In this document: piece by piece, positions 1 to 7,355 of the stretch
How positions within the stretch are numbered: the stretch's first letter is position 1
Layout of the letters: every line of letters starts with the position of its first letter
Assembly (NCBI GenBank): GCA_019420065.1
Contig: JAHZHX010000030.1
Coordinates: 7,800 to 23,682 of the forward strand
DNA: 15,883 nt
Reading direction: 5' to 3'
Source of the DNA: Clostridiales bacterium
GTDB lineage: Bacteria; Bacillota; Clostridia; Christensenellales; Aristaeellaceae
Translations under genes and position numbers: made by a program
Notes under the pieces: model-generated
Told to the model about the DNA's origin: nothing
The model's database searches: none
Seen by the model: only the letters and a program-made list of their open reading frames with translations

Positions 1-1
1 C

Positions 2-1195
2 CTGGCGGCATGGGAAAAACAGCAGGCGAAAGCGGTCTACGCGCAGACGGTGTGCCGGGCAATGCAGGCTGATCAGGCCAGCTACGATACGCTGGATGCA
101 GAAAAATACCTGCATGCGCTGCCCGAGAAGCTTGCGCAGCCGCCGCAGGAGGATCGTGCCCCCTATCCTTATTATGCCCTGCGGCGTTTTTGCGCCCGCG
201 CGCTGGATATGACGCTGTATCAGCTGCTTTGGTGGATGGCGCTGACGCTGATATTCCGGGCGAACATGGCGGCTCGGGGCGGGCTGGAGCTGCTTGATAC
301 GGCGGTCGTTCTGCTGCTGACATATGCGCTGGAGCCGTGGCTTTTGCACTTGCTTGGCACAACGCCGGGCAAGTGGCTGTTTGGTCTTTGGCTGGAAGGC
401 GAGGATGGACGGCGGCCAACGGCGGCGGAAGCGCGGGAGCGTACCCGCATGGTATTATGGCGTGGGCTGGGGCTAATGCTGCCGATCTATGAGCTGGTGC
501 GGCTATGGAAAAGCGCGCAGGCATGCGCGGAGTGTGAAAAAACGTCCTGGGATGAGGAAAGCACGCTGATTTATACCATCCGCGACAGCAAGCCTTGGCG
601 CTATGCCGCGGCTGCCGGGGCGCTGGCCGGCGTTGTCTTTGCAGAGATTTTGTGTGCGCAGCAAGCGGCGCTGCCGCCCCATCGCGGCGAAATGACCGTG
701 GCGGAGTTTGCGGACAATTATAACCATATGCTGGCTTACTATCAAAGCGCAGGCATGCGGCTGGATGAAAGCGCGCAGTGGGTTGAGGAAGAGAGGGGCG
801 TTGTCATCCGTTTGGGCGGCGCCGGGTCCACGCCTGTATGGCAATTTGAAACGGATGAAAACGGCCATGTACAAGAGATTGCCTTTGAAGTGCTGTTTGA
901 AACGCCGCCGGAGGAAATCATTGGCGGGATCAAAACAACGGCGCTGTATGCGGCGCTGGCATATATTGGCGCGCAGCCGCACCGCGGGCTATGGAATGAT
1001 GTTCCCCAGCGGGTCGCACGGCAGCTGCATGAAGGGGAATTGCTGACCGCGGCGGAATTTGATTTGCAGGGCGTGCATGCCGTGTACCGGGTGGAGCAGC
1101 ACGGCTATGTGGAAGAGAGTGGACGGGACTTTTTATGGAGCGATGGGACGGCGGAGTCGTACCTGCATGTAGCCTTTTCAATGACTAAAAAATAA
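2..1195 (+). CDS. RDD family membrane protein, 5'-partial, with C-terminal soluble domain
   Basis: The reading frame is open to the left edge, so the gene probably begins upstream; the in-frame GTG at 50 has no Shine-Dalgarno and is unlikely to be the true start. Numbering residues from that GTG, an Arg-rich stretch followed by ALDM (about 45-53) leads into hydrophobic segments near 54-70 and 82-103. A GTTPGKWLFGL motif (about 103-113) and a charged loop then precede another hydrophobic segment at about 135-150; this is the RDD-domain pattern. A further membrane segment lies near 187-205, and about 175 residues of soluble sequence follow, matching nothing I recognise. RDD proteins are integral membrane proteins, some linked to ion or osmolyte movement, but the function here is unknown. 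The gene ends immediately before a terminator hairpin and converges on the amidohydrolase gene. The family call is fairly sure; the role is not. Confidence 0.8.
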   Translation: MAAWEKQQAKAVYAQTVCRAMQADQASYDTLDAEKYLHALPEKLAQPPQEDRAPYPYYALRRFCARALDMTLYQLLWWMALTLIFRANMAARGGLELLDTAVVLLLTYALEPWLLHLLGTTPGKWLFGLWLEGEDGRRPTAAEARERTRMVLWRGLGLMLPIYELVRLWKSAQACAECEKTSWDEESTLIYTIRDSKPWRYAAAAGALAGVVFAEILCAQQAALPPHRGEMTVAEFADNYNHMLAYYQSAGMRLDESAQWVEEERGVVIRLGGAGSTPVWQFETDENGHVQEIAFEVLFETPPEEIIGGIKTTALYAALAYIGAQPHRGLWNDVPQRVARQLHEGELLTAAEFDLQGVHAVYRVEQHGYVEESGRDFLWSDGTAESYLHVAFSMTKK

Positions 1196-1226
1196 AAACG
1201 AGAGGGATGTTTCCCTCCCGTTTTTT
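1194..1226. terminator. Bidirectional intrinsic terminator between convergent genes
   Basis: An inverted repeat, CGAGAGGGA and TCCCTCCCG with one A-C mismatch, has a short loop and is flanked by an A-run on the left and a T-run on the right. Each strand therefore carries a hairpin followed by U residues. It overlaps the stop codons of both the RDD gene (+) and the amidohydrolase gene (-), so it can serve both transcripts. Confidence 0.8.
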
Positions 1227-2007
1227 ACAGTTCCAGCAGCCGCTCAACGTTCAGATGCAGGATCTTTTCCATATCCGTCTCCGGCAGGTTGAGCGAGCGT
1301 ATAGCGGTCAGCTCAGCGCCCGGATCCCACATGGGAAAATCGCTGCCGAAAAGCACGCGCTCTGTGCCGAAACAGGCAATGCTCTGGCGCATGCCCTCGG
1401 CTTTCAGCGCAAAAAAGGAGCTGGAGCAATCGACAAATACGTTTTCATCCGTGAGGTATTCCTGGGCTTCTTCCCATTCGCTGTATCCTCCCATGTGGGC
1501 GCAGATCAGCTGCAAGCGCGGGAACTTGCGTAAAATGGCCGGGATCTGGCTGGGATTGTCATAATGATAGCGCTTGTCGCCCATGTGCAAAAGCATGGGG
1601 CATACGCCCTCGCAGATGGCGTACAACTTGTCCATGCGCGGGTCGGAAAGGGCAATGCCCTGCATATCGCTGTGAATTTTGACGCCCTTGAGCCCCATAT
1701 CCAACGCGCGGCGCAGTTCGTCCTCTGGATGCTCCATGTCGGGGTGCAGCGCGGCCAGGCCGATCAGACGGTCGGGATAGGCGAGAACTTGAGAATGAAT
1801 AAAATCGTTGATGGTGGCGGCGCGGGCGGGGGAGAGCGCCACCGAGCAAACCAGCGCGCGGCTGACGCTGCCCCGCTCCATGGCGGCGAGCAGCGCGGGC
1901 ACGCTGCCGGGGTGGTTCATGGAGATGCCGTAGAATTCGCCAATACTTTGTGCGGCGTGCACCGCGATTTTCTCCGGGAAAATGTGAACGTGACTGTCAA
2001 TGACCAT
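1225..2007 (-). CDS. TIM-barrel metal-dependent amidohydrolase (amidohydrolase 2 family)
   Basis: This 260-residue protein starts with the metal-binding DSHVH motif (His6, His8). It has further candidate ligands at His141 (LLHMGD), His171 (ICAHMGG) and Asp223 (FGSDFPM). This order, HxH then two histidines then an aspartate in GSDFP, is that of the amidohydrolase 2 (COG2159) family, which includes decarboxylases such as ACMSD and various hydrolases. The length suits the family. The ATG at 2007 is preceded by AAGGATGG. It is a single-gene unit: divergent from ybaK, with its own extended -10 promoter, and ending at the shared terminator. No neighbour points to the substrate, so no specific reaction is assigned. 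Confidence 0.87.
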   Translation of the reverse strand: MVIDSHVHIFPEKIAVHAAQSIGEFYGISMNHPGSVPALLAAMERGSVSRALVCSVALSPARAATINDFIHSQVLAYPDRLIGLAALHPDMEHPEDELRRALDMGLKGVKIHSDMQGIALSDPRMDKLYAICEGVCPMLLHMGDKRYHYDNPSQIPAILRKFPRLQLICAHMGGYSEWEEAQEYLTDENVFVDCSSSFFALKAEGMRQSIACFGTERVLFGSDFPMWDPGAELTAIRSLNLPETDMEKILHLNVERLLEL

Positions 2008-2033
2008 TTTGAATCCATCCTTTCACGCTCTGT

Positions 2034-2062
2034 ATTTTAGCACGACTGCGGCGGCGGCGCAA
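2034..2062 (-). promoter_or_regulatory. Candidate extended -10 promoter for the amidohydrolase gene
   Basis: Read on the minus strand, TAAAAT (2039-2034) is preceded by TGC, giving an extended -10 element. A weak -35 (TTGCGC, 2062-2057) lies at 17-bp spacing. The expected transcript start lies about 20 nt before the ATG at 2007. Confidence 0.5.
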
Positions 2063-2069
2063 GATTCCC

Positions 2070-2098
2070 TTGAAATACGCCGTGCGCTTTGCTATACT
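2070..2098 (+). promoter_or_regulatory. Sigma-A-type promoter for ybaK
   Basis: TTGAAA (2070-2075) and TATACT (2093-2098) are separated by exactly 17 bp. The start codon lies about 27 nt after the expected transcript start. The promoter is back to back with the amidohydrolase promoter. Confidence 0.75.
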
Positions 2099-2131
2099 GT
2101 TGCTGCGATACAAACAGGAAAGGCGATTTGG

Positions 2132-2614
2132 ATGAAAAAGCAGGAAAACGGCGAAAAAACCAATGCTCTGCGCTTACTGGATGCGCAGGGCGTACACTAT
2201 TTGATGCATAGCTATGATCCGGAGACGACCGATGGCGAGCAGGTTGCCTCTCTTTTGGGCCAGGAGGCGGACCGCGTGTTCAAAACGCTGGTTACGGTGG
2301 CCGCTTCCCGCAAAAATTATGTGTTTGTGGTGCCGGTCAACTGTACGCTGAATTTGAAGAAGGCGGCTGCCGCAGTGCAGGAAAAAAGCATTGCCATGCT
2401 GCCGCAGAAGGAGCTGCTGCCGCTGACGGGCTATGTACACGGCGGCTGTTCGCCGCTGGGGATGAAAAAGCCGTTTTCGACCCGGATCAATGATACGGCG
2501 CAGCTGTTTGAGACCATCTGCGTCAGCGCCGGGCGGCGCGGGCTGCAAATGGAAATAAGGCCGGACGATTTGCTGCGCCTGGCCCAGGCTGTTTATGCCG
2601 ATTTGACCGACTGA
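2132..2614 (+). CDS. ybaK: YbaK/EbsC-type Cys-tRNA(Pro) deacylase
   Basis: A 160-residue protein of the YbaK/ProX editing family, which hydrolyses Cys-tRNA(Pro) mischarged by prolyl-tRNA synthetase. Visible family features are VFKTL with the key lysine at Lys51, VVPVN at 67-70, a Leu-Lys-Lys-rich helix near 74-83, and the conserved GYVHGGCSPLGMKK segment at 100-113. The length is typical. I chose the ATG at 2132 because AGGAAAGG lies about 9 nt upstream and the promoter (2070-2098) falls inside any longer reading of the frame. It ends tail to tail with the DUF1284 gene, only 4 nt apart, and no terminator is visible between them. Confidence 0.92.
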   Translation: MKKQENGEKTNALRLLDAQGVHYLMHSYDPETTDGEQVASLLGQEADRVFKTLVTVAASRKNYVFVVPVNCTLNLKKAAAAVQEKSIAMLPQKELLPLTGYVHGGCSPLGMKKPFSTRINDTAQLFETICVSAGRRGLQMEIRPDDLLRLAQAVYADLTD

Positions 2615-2618
2615 GCGG

Positions 2619-3020
2619 TTATTGACGGGACTGACGCTGCTCCCGGCACAGTGAAAACCATTCGCATGTCGCGCAAATGCTTTCAAACAAGCCGGGGCGG
2701 AAAATATGCTCGTCCGTCAGCGTGCAAAGCTCCTGCCAGCTAAGCCATTGCCCGGAGCGCAGACCGCAGGCGGAAGCCACGGCCAGGTCGAAGGCATGCA
2801 CCTTTTCCTCGGTCGCGCACAGGTGGTCATGGTCATGCGGGCAGGCAGCGCACAGCGAGTCGCGGTGCATGATGATTTGTACCATCACATGGTCTCCGCT
2901 GTTCAGACGGGCGATGAGACGGGTCATGTTTTCGGTAAATTCGGGGCTGTATCCATGACCGGCGAAGTGGCGGATGCACAGGGCATGGTGTGGCCGCAGG
3001 CGGATGATCGGTTCGTCCAT
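2619..3020 (-). CDS. DUF1284 family cysteine-rich protein
   Basis: A 133-residue protein opening with IRLRPHHALC, the hallmark of DUF1284, followed by GHGYSPEF and a helix. Two cysteine clusters stand out: Cys57, Cys60 and Cys68 in a His-rich stretch, and Cys116, Cys119 and Cys125 near the C-terminus. They could bind an iron-sulfur cluster or zinc, but the family's function is not established. The ATG at 3020 is chosen because homologous sequence begins there and a consensus promoter (3123-3151) lies inside any longer open frame. No good Shine-Dalgarno precedes this ATG. A short leader ORF with a strong ribosome binding site ends 2 nt before it, suggesting translational coupling. The gene converges on ybaK. 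Confidence 0.8.
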   Translation of the reverse strand: MDEPIIRLRPHHALCIRHFAGHGYSPEFTENMTRLIARLNSGDHVMVQIIMHRDSLCAACPHDHDHLCATEEKVHAFDLAVASACGLRSGQWLSWQELCTLTDEHIFRPGLFESICATCEWFSLCREQRQSRQ

Positions 3021-3022
3021 GT

Positions 3023-3061
3023 TCAATATACGGATGTACAGACTGCGCCGCAGACGTACAT
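3023..3061 (-). CDS. Putative 12-residue leader peptide upstream of the DUF1284 gene
   Basis: On the minus strand, GGAAGG lies about 3 nt before an ATG at 3061-3059. It opens a 12-codon frame (MYVCGAVCTSVY) that ends with TGA at 3025-3023, two bases before the DUF1284 ATG. This is the only strong Shine-Dalgarno in the leader, whereas the main ATG lacks one. The peptide contains two cysteines and two tyrosines but no run of one amino acid. Translational coupling is the simplest reading; a regulatory leader peptide is possible. No homology can be judged at this length. Confidence 0.4.
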   Translation of the reverse strand: MYVCGAVCTSVY

Positions 3062-3122
3062 TTTCCTTCCTGAATAATATAATGCGGATGCTTTTTTTGC
3101 GGGAATCAGTCCCTCTGCTATC

Positions 3123-3151
3123 AATATAACAAAGAGCGTACCAAATGTCAA
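3123..3151 (-). promoter_or_regulatory. Sigma-A-type promoter for the DUF1284 gene
   Basis: On the minus strand a perfect TTGACA (3151-3146) is followed after 17 bp by TATATT (3128-3123). The expected start near 3116 gives a leader of about 95 nt, which contains the short leader ORF. Confidence 0.8.
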
Positions 3152-3201
3152 GCAAATAGACAAAAATGATGTAATTTGACCATATACTGATTTATAGCGG
3201 C

Positions 3202-3250
3202 AAAAAATACACGCCGGAGTCCACCAGGGCGGACAGCAGCGTGTATTTTG
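3202..3250 (-). terminator. Intrinsic terminator of the epimerase operon
   Basis: AAAATACACGC (3204-3214) pairs perfectly over 11 bp with GCGTGTATTTT (3239-3249). A smaller GTCC/GGAC helix lies inside the loop. On the minus strand the stem ends in a run of six T residues. It sits 8 nt after the stop of the second epimerase gene. Confidence 0.85.
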
Positions 3251-3257
3251 TTTATTC

Positions 3258-4175
3258 TTATTCGCAGATGCGTTTTTTGAAGTATTCGCCCGTCAGCGCC
3301 AGCATGTGCAGGCAGGCCTCGGTCATTTCAGCTGGGAAGTGGGCGACGGCGTTGCCTGCCTCGAAGTTCAGATCGCCGCGGTAGCCTATTTCGCGCAGTC
3401 CGCGCACAAAGCCTTCCCAATCCACGGAGCCGGTGAAGGGCGCGCGGTGATCGTCCAGATGTCCGCTGTTGTCCTGAATATGCAGCGCCTTGATGCGCGG
3501 CCCCATCAGGCAGATGGCGCGGTAGAGATTCTGGCGCGCCAGGTTGCAGTGGCCGGTATCGAGGCAGAAGCCGAAGAATTCGCTGCCGGCGATTTCGTTG
3601 AGCTTGTCCACCCAGGAAGCGGCTTCAGTGAAGTCGGAGCAGGCGGCGGCGAAGCGCACGCCGTCGATGTCGCGGGAGAAAAGATTTTCCAGCAGGGCCA
3701 TGACGTTGTATTGCTTCAGCGTGGGGATCAGCGCGGTATACAGATCGCGGTTGACCGTCCATTCATCCTGGGCGTTCAGGCGTTCGCGGTTGACGGGCGA
3801 TACGCCGGGATGAATGATGCAGTGCGGCGCTCCCACATACGCGGTGACAGCGATGGATTTTTTCATAATGTCCTGCATGCGCGCGACCAGCTCGTCATCC
3901 TGGGGCGCCCACATGGGGAAAGGCGCGTGAACCTGGGAGAAGACCACGCCCTGGCGGTCGGCTGCCTCTTTATAAGGGCGCACAAGTTCAAGAACATGAT
4001 CCAGCGGTTCGTCCAAGACCGAGGGTTTGTGGCCGCGCACACTGGCGGCGGGCATAAAATAGCCGCCCATGCCGAACTGAATGCCTTCGATTCCGGCACG
4101 GCGCAGCATGGCAAAGCCTTCATCCAGACTGCCGGCGCGCTCAAAAACCTGCGCGGTGTGTACAGAAATTCTCAT
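3258..4175 (-). CDS. Sugar phosphate isomerase/epimerase, TIM-barrel (paralog 2)
   Basis: A 305-residue protein of the xylose isomerase-like TIM-barrel (AP endonuclease 2) superfamily. Candidate metal and catalytic residues appear in the expected order: Glu163 (LLEN), Asp206 and His209 (LDTGH), His232 (LHIQDN), Asp242/His243 and Glu272 (NFEAGN). Members are typically cytosolic sugar or inositol isomerases and epimerases using a divalent metal; the substrate cannot be told from sequence. The start has AGGAGG about 7 nt upstream. It lies 13 nt after its paralog and about half of the residues match by eye, so the pair is a tandem duplication in one transcript. A terminator follows directly. Confidence 0.88.
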   Translation of the reverse strand: MRISVHTAQVFERAGSLDEGFAMLRRAGIEGIQFGMGGYFMPAASVRGHKPSVLDEPLDHVLELVRPYKEAADRQGVVFSQVHAPFPMWAPQDDELVARMQDIMKKSIAVTAYVGAPHCIIHPGVSPVNRERLNAQDEWTVNRDLYTALIPTLKQYNVMALLENLFSRDIDGVRFAAACSDFTEAASWVDKLNEIAGSEFFGFCLDTGHCNLARQNLYRAICLMGPRIKALHIQDNSGHLDDHRAPFTGSVDWEGFVRGLREIGYRGDLNFEAGNAVAHFPAEMTEACLHMLALTGEYFKKRICE

Positions 4176-4188
4176 AGGTATTTCCTCC

Positions 4189-5100
4189 TTATTTTTCCAG
4201 CCGAGCCTTGAAATAAGCGCCGGTCTGAGCGATGGAACGCAGCGCGGTCTCGGTCAGCTCTGCGGGGTAACGCCTAAGCACGTTGAAGGTTTCAAAGCTC
4301 AGATCGTGGCTGTATCCGACGTCGCGCAGGCCTTGCACAAAGCCCTCCCAGTCTGCCGTACCCATGAAGGGAGCAACGTGCCAGTCGGTATGGCCGTCGT
4401 TATCATGGATATGCAGCACGCGGATGCGCTTGCCCAGGCAGTTGATGGCGTAGCGCATACTCTGGCCGGTCAGGTGGCAGTGACCGGTGTCAAAGCAGAA
4501 AGCAAACAGCTCCTCTCCGGCAATGTCGTTAAGCCGGTCGATCCACTGCGCGGCCTCAACGAAGTTGGAGCACACGGCGGCATAGCGCATGCCCTCCGGC
4601 CCGGCGGTAAACATATTTTCCAGGCAGCAAATGACCTTGTGTTCGCGCAGTGCCGGAATCAGTGCGGTATACCGGCGGCGGTTCAGTTCCCATTCTTCCT
4701 GGGCGGACAGCCGCAGCTTGCTGTCCGGCTGGAACGCGGGATGCACCACGCAGCAGGGCGCGCCCAGATAGGCCGTTGCGGCAATGCTCTTTTGCAGCGC
4801 CGCAATCAGTCTTTCATTCATCGGGTCGTTGTCCGGCAGCCAGGTGGGGAAGGGGGCATGGGTTTGCGTGAAAGCAATGCCATGCTTTTGCGCGGCGGCC
4901 CGGAAGGGCTCGGCCTGCTTGAGCACCTCATCAATCGGCATGTCCAGCACCGCGGTCTCGTCGGGGCGCAGCTGCTTGAGGTTGAACCAGCGGCCAAGGC
5001 TGAAATCCATGCCCTGAAAACCGCAGTTATGCAGGGTGGCAAAGCCCTGCTCGAGATCCATACGGGTAAAAATCGGAGAATCTTGTACGGCAATTCGCAT
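4189..5100 (-). CDS. Sugar phosphate isomerase/epimerase, TIM-barrel (paralog 1)
   Basis: A 303-residue paralog of the following gene, with the same layout: Glu161 (CLEN), Asp204 and His207 (FDTGH), His230 (LHIHDN), His241 and Glu270 (SFETFN). All presumed metal ligands are kept in both copies, so neither looks degenerate. The N-terminal strand and the loop around 30-50 differ most between copies, which may mean different substrates. The ATG at 5100 has GGAGG upstream. It is the first gene of the pair, transcribed from the promoter at 5162-5190. Readthrough from cysK is possible, since no terminator was seen after cysK. The exact reaction is unknown. Confidence 0.88.
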   Translation of the reverse strand: MRIAVQDSPIFTRMDLEQGFATLHNCGFQGMDFSLGRWFNLKQLRPDETAVLDMPIDEVLKQAEPFRAAAQKHGIAFTQTHAPFPTWLPDNDPMNERLIAALQKSIAATAYLGAPCCVVHPAFQPDSKLRLSAQEEWELNRRRYTALIPALREHKVICCLENMFTAGPEGMRYAAVCSNFVEAAQWIDRLNDIAGEELFAFCFDTGHCHLTGQSMRYAINCLGKRIRVLHIHDNDGHTDWHVAPFMGTADWEGFVQGLRDVGYSHDLSFETFNVLRRYPAELTETALRSIAQTGAYFKARLEK

Positions 5101-5161
5101 GATTGGCCTCCGTTGTGCAAAGATAGGCGCTTATGCGGTGGAAAAACGCCCTTTCCCGTCT

Positions 5162-5190
5162 ATTGTAGACCATAAAATGCAGGGTGTCAA
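5162..5190 (-). promoter_or_regulatory. Consensus sigma-A promoter for the epimerase pair
   Basis: On the minus strand TTGACA (5190-5185) and TACAAT (5167-5162) have a 17-bp spacer. The -35 begins only about 20 nt after the cysK stop. The leader to the ATG at 5100 is about 55 nt. Confidence 0.85.
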
Positions 5191-5209
5191 CCGCCGCGAA
5201 AGCGTTGTT

Positions 5210-6139
5210 TTATACAGAGAACAAGGGAGTGGAGAGGTATCGAGCGCCGGTGTCGGGCAGCAGGACAACGATGGTTTTCCCGGCATTTTTCGGGCATTTG
5301 GCGGTTTCCAGGGCGGCATGCAGCGCGGCGCCAGAGGAGATTCCGCAAAGAATCCCCTCGTTTTGCGCCAGCATGCGCCCGGCGGCATAGGCCTGTTCAT
5401 CCGTTACGGGCAGGATTTCGTCGTAAACTTGCGTATCCAAGACCTCGGGGACAAAGCCCGCGCCGATGCCCTGTAAGCCATGTTTGCCGGCAGGCTTGCC
5501 CGACAGGACGGCGGAAGCGGCCGGTTCTACCGCGATGATATGCGTGGCGGGCCTTTTTTCCTTGAGATAGCGGCCAACGCCCGTAATGGTGCCGCCCGTG
5601 CCGACTCCGGCGACAAACACGTCCACCTTGCCGTCGGTATCTTCAAAAATTTCGGGACCGGTGGTTTCATAGTGGGCCTGCGGGTTGGCCGGGTTCACAA
5701 ACTGGCCGGCAAGGATGCTGCCCGGCAGCGCGGCGTGCAGCGCTGCCGCCTTTTCGATTGCGCCGGCCATGCCCAGCCTTCCTTCGGTCAGCACCAGCTC
5801 CGCGCCATAGGCGCGCATGAGCTGCTGACGCTCAACGGACATGGAATCGGGCATGACGATAACGAGACGATAGCCGCGCGCTGCGGCCACGGCGGCCAGG
5901 CCGATGCCGGTATTGCCCGAGGTAGGCTCAATGATCGTGGCCCCTTGCTTCAGGCTGCCTGCTTTTTCGGCGGCGCGGATCATGGAAAGCGCCACGCGAT
6001 CCTTTACCGAACCGGCGGGGTTGAACATTTCCAGCTTGGCCAGCACGCGGGCGTGCAGCCCCAGCAGGCTTTCAATGTGGGTCAGCTCCAGCAGCGGCGT
6101 ATGGCCGATCAACTGATCGACGGTATCAAAAATGCGCAT
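5210..6139 (-). CDS. cysK: Cysteine synthase A (O-acetylserine sulfhydrylase)
   Basis: A 309-residue PLP-dependent enzyme that makes L-cysteine from O-acetylserine and sulfide in the cytosol. The PLP-binding lysine is Lys46 in NPAGSVKDR. The substrate loop is TSGNTG (73-78), the phosphate-binding loop is GTGGT (180-184), a late SSGAA segment binds the pyridine ring, and the end carries the family's DTGARYLSTPLF. The length is normal for CysK. The start has AGGAGG about 7 nt upstream. It is the third gene of a leftward operon, 21 nt after the antiporter gene, and no riboswitch or T-box fits in that gap. A CysK rather than cystathionine beta-synthase assignment follows from length and motifs. 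Confidence 0.95.
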   Translation of the reverse strand: MRIFDTVDQLIGHTPLLELTHIESLLGLHARVLAKLEMFNPAGSVKDRVALSMIRAAEKAGSLKQGATIIEPTSGNTGIGLAAVAAARGYRLVIVMPDSMSVERQQLMRAYGAELVLTEGRLGMAGAIEKAAALHAALPGSILAGQFVNPANPQAHYETTGPEIFEDTDGKVDVFVAGVGTGGTITGVGRYLKEKRPATHIIAVEPAASAVLSGKPAGKHGLQGIGAGFVPEVLDTQVYDEILPVTDEQAYAAGRMLAQNEGILCGISSGAALHAALETAKCPKNAGKTIVVLLPDTGARYLSTPLFSV

Positions 6140-6160
6140 ACAGGGCCTCCTTACAGAACG

Positions 6161-7342
6161 TCAGACATGGTCGGGGCTGATTTCGCCAGCTTTTTGCAGG
6201 GCAATTTTGGTAAGCAGCGGGCCGACCAGCTCATAAATCAGCGTGGCGCACAGCACAACGGCGCGGATCTGAGCGCCAAATTCGGGCAGAGCGGTCATGG
6301 CCAGCTGCGCCATGCCAATGGCTACGCCGGCCTGCGGCAGAAGCGTGACGCCCAGATACTTGCGGATGTTGGGATCGGCGCGGGTGACAAGCGCGCCGGC
6401 ATATGCGCCGATGTATTTGCCTAACGAGCGTGCCAGCAGGTACAGCGTACCCAGCAGGCCAACCGTGGGAATGACCGCCAGGTCAAGCTGCGCGCCGGAG
6501 ATGACGAAGAACAGCATCAGCAGCGGCCCTGTCCAGCGGTCGCACACGTCAAACACAATGGCCGTGTCCGCGCCCAGGTTGCAGTATACGGCGCTGATCA
6601 TCATGCATAAAAGGAGCGAGCTCAGCCCCCACATTTCGGACAGGGCAATGCCCAGCAGCACGGAAGCGATGCACAGGCTCAGCCGGTTGGCGCGCGAATG
6701 AAAAAAGCGCACGCCTACCGACAGGGCAAAGCCAATGGCAGCGCCTGTCAGGAGCGAGAGGGCGATTTCCTTGAGTGGTTCCAGCAAAAGGCTGCTCACG
6801 GTCAGCGCGCCGCCGCCCGCAAAGGTTTTGGCCAGGCCGATGGAGATGGAAAAGACCATCAGACCCACCGCGTCGTCCATGGCGACGACGGGCAAAAGGG
6901 TGGATGTGACCGGCCCCTTGGCCTTGTACTGGCGGATGACCATCAGCGTGGCGGCGGGCGCGGTAGCGGCGGCGATCGCGCCCAGCGTCAGGGAGACGGA
7001 GGGATGAAAGCCGCATAGCAGCAGCACCGCGTCCACCAGTCCCACGGCGCTGAGCGCCTGGATGAAGGTGATGGTAATGGCCTTGCTGCCGATCATTTTC
7101 ATGGTGGAGAGCTTGAATTCGCCGCCGATGGAGAAGGCAATAAAGCCCAGCGCCACGCTGGTGACAATATCCATGGCGGGCAGGAGACCGGCTGGCATCA
7201 GACGCAGACAGTAAGGGCCGACAAAAAGGCCTGCCACCAGAAAGGCCGTTACGTTGGGCAGGTGAATGCGCTTGGCCAGGCGCGTAAACAATAGCCCAAA
7301 CAGCATGGCGGCCGCAAGGCTCAACAGAATATTCATTTGCAA
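6161..7342 (-). CDS. CPA2-type cation:proton antiporter, membrane domain only
   Basis: A 393-residue protein made almost entirely of hydrophobic segments, consistent with 12 or so helices of a Na+(K+)/H+ exchanger domain. The unwound-helix region shows ATAPA (126-130) and the ion-site helix carries the MDDAVG motif (Asp156, Asp157). It stops after the last helix, lacking the TrkA-N/RCK regulatory domain of KefB-like relatives. The start is uncertain. TTG at 7342 lies about 6 nt after GGAGG, whereas the ATG at 7336 is about 12 nt away, so TTG is preferred. It is 13 nt after the PII-like gene and 21 nt before cysK, indicating one operon. The transported ion is not predictable. Confidence 0.9.
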   Translation of the reverse strand: MQMNILLSLAAAMLFGLLFTRLAKRIHLPNVTAFLVAGLFVGPYCLRLMPAGLLPAMDIVTSVALGFIAFSIGGEFKLSTMKMIGSKAITITFIQALSAVGLVDAVLLLCGFHPSVSLTLGAIAAATAPAATLMVIRQYKAKGPVTSTLLPVVAMDDAVGLMVFSISIGLAKTFAGGGALTVSSLLLEPLKEIALSLLTGAAIGFALSVGVRFFHSRANRLSLCIASVLLGIALSEMWGLSSLLLCMMISAVYCNLGADTAIVFDVCDRWTGPLLMLFFVISGAQLDLAVIPTVGLLGTLYLLARSLGKYIGAYAGALVTRADPNIRKYLGVTLLPQAGVAIGMAQLAMTALPEFGAQIRAVVLCATLIYELVGPLLTKIALQKAGEISPDHV

Positions 7343-7355
7343 ACACGCCCTCCGT

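Noticed and set aside
3021..3155. Longer start for the DUF1284 gene
   Set aside because: A consensus promoter at 3123-3151 lies within the extension, and the family homology begins at the ATG at 3020.
3306..5175. Long plus-strand open frames opposite the two epimerase genes
   Set aside because: These are mirror frames of clear TIM-barrel genes with full metal ligand sets; they have no ribosome binding sites and no domains.
6140..6160. Possible T-box or riboswitch before cysK
   Set aside because: The gap to the antiporter gene is only 21 nt and is filled by the ribosome binding site.
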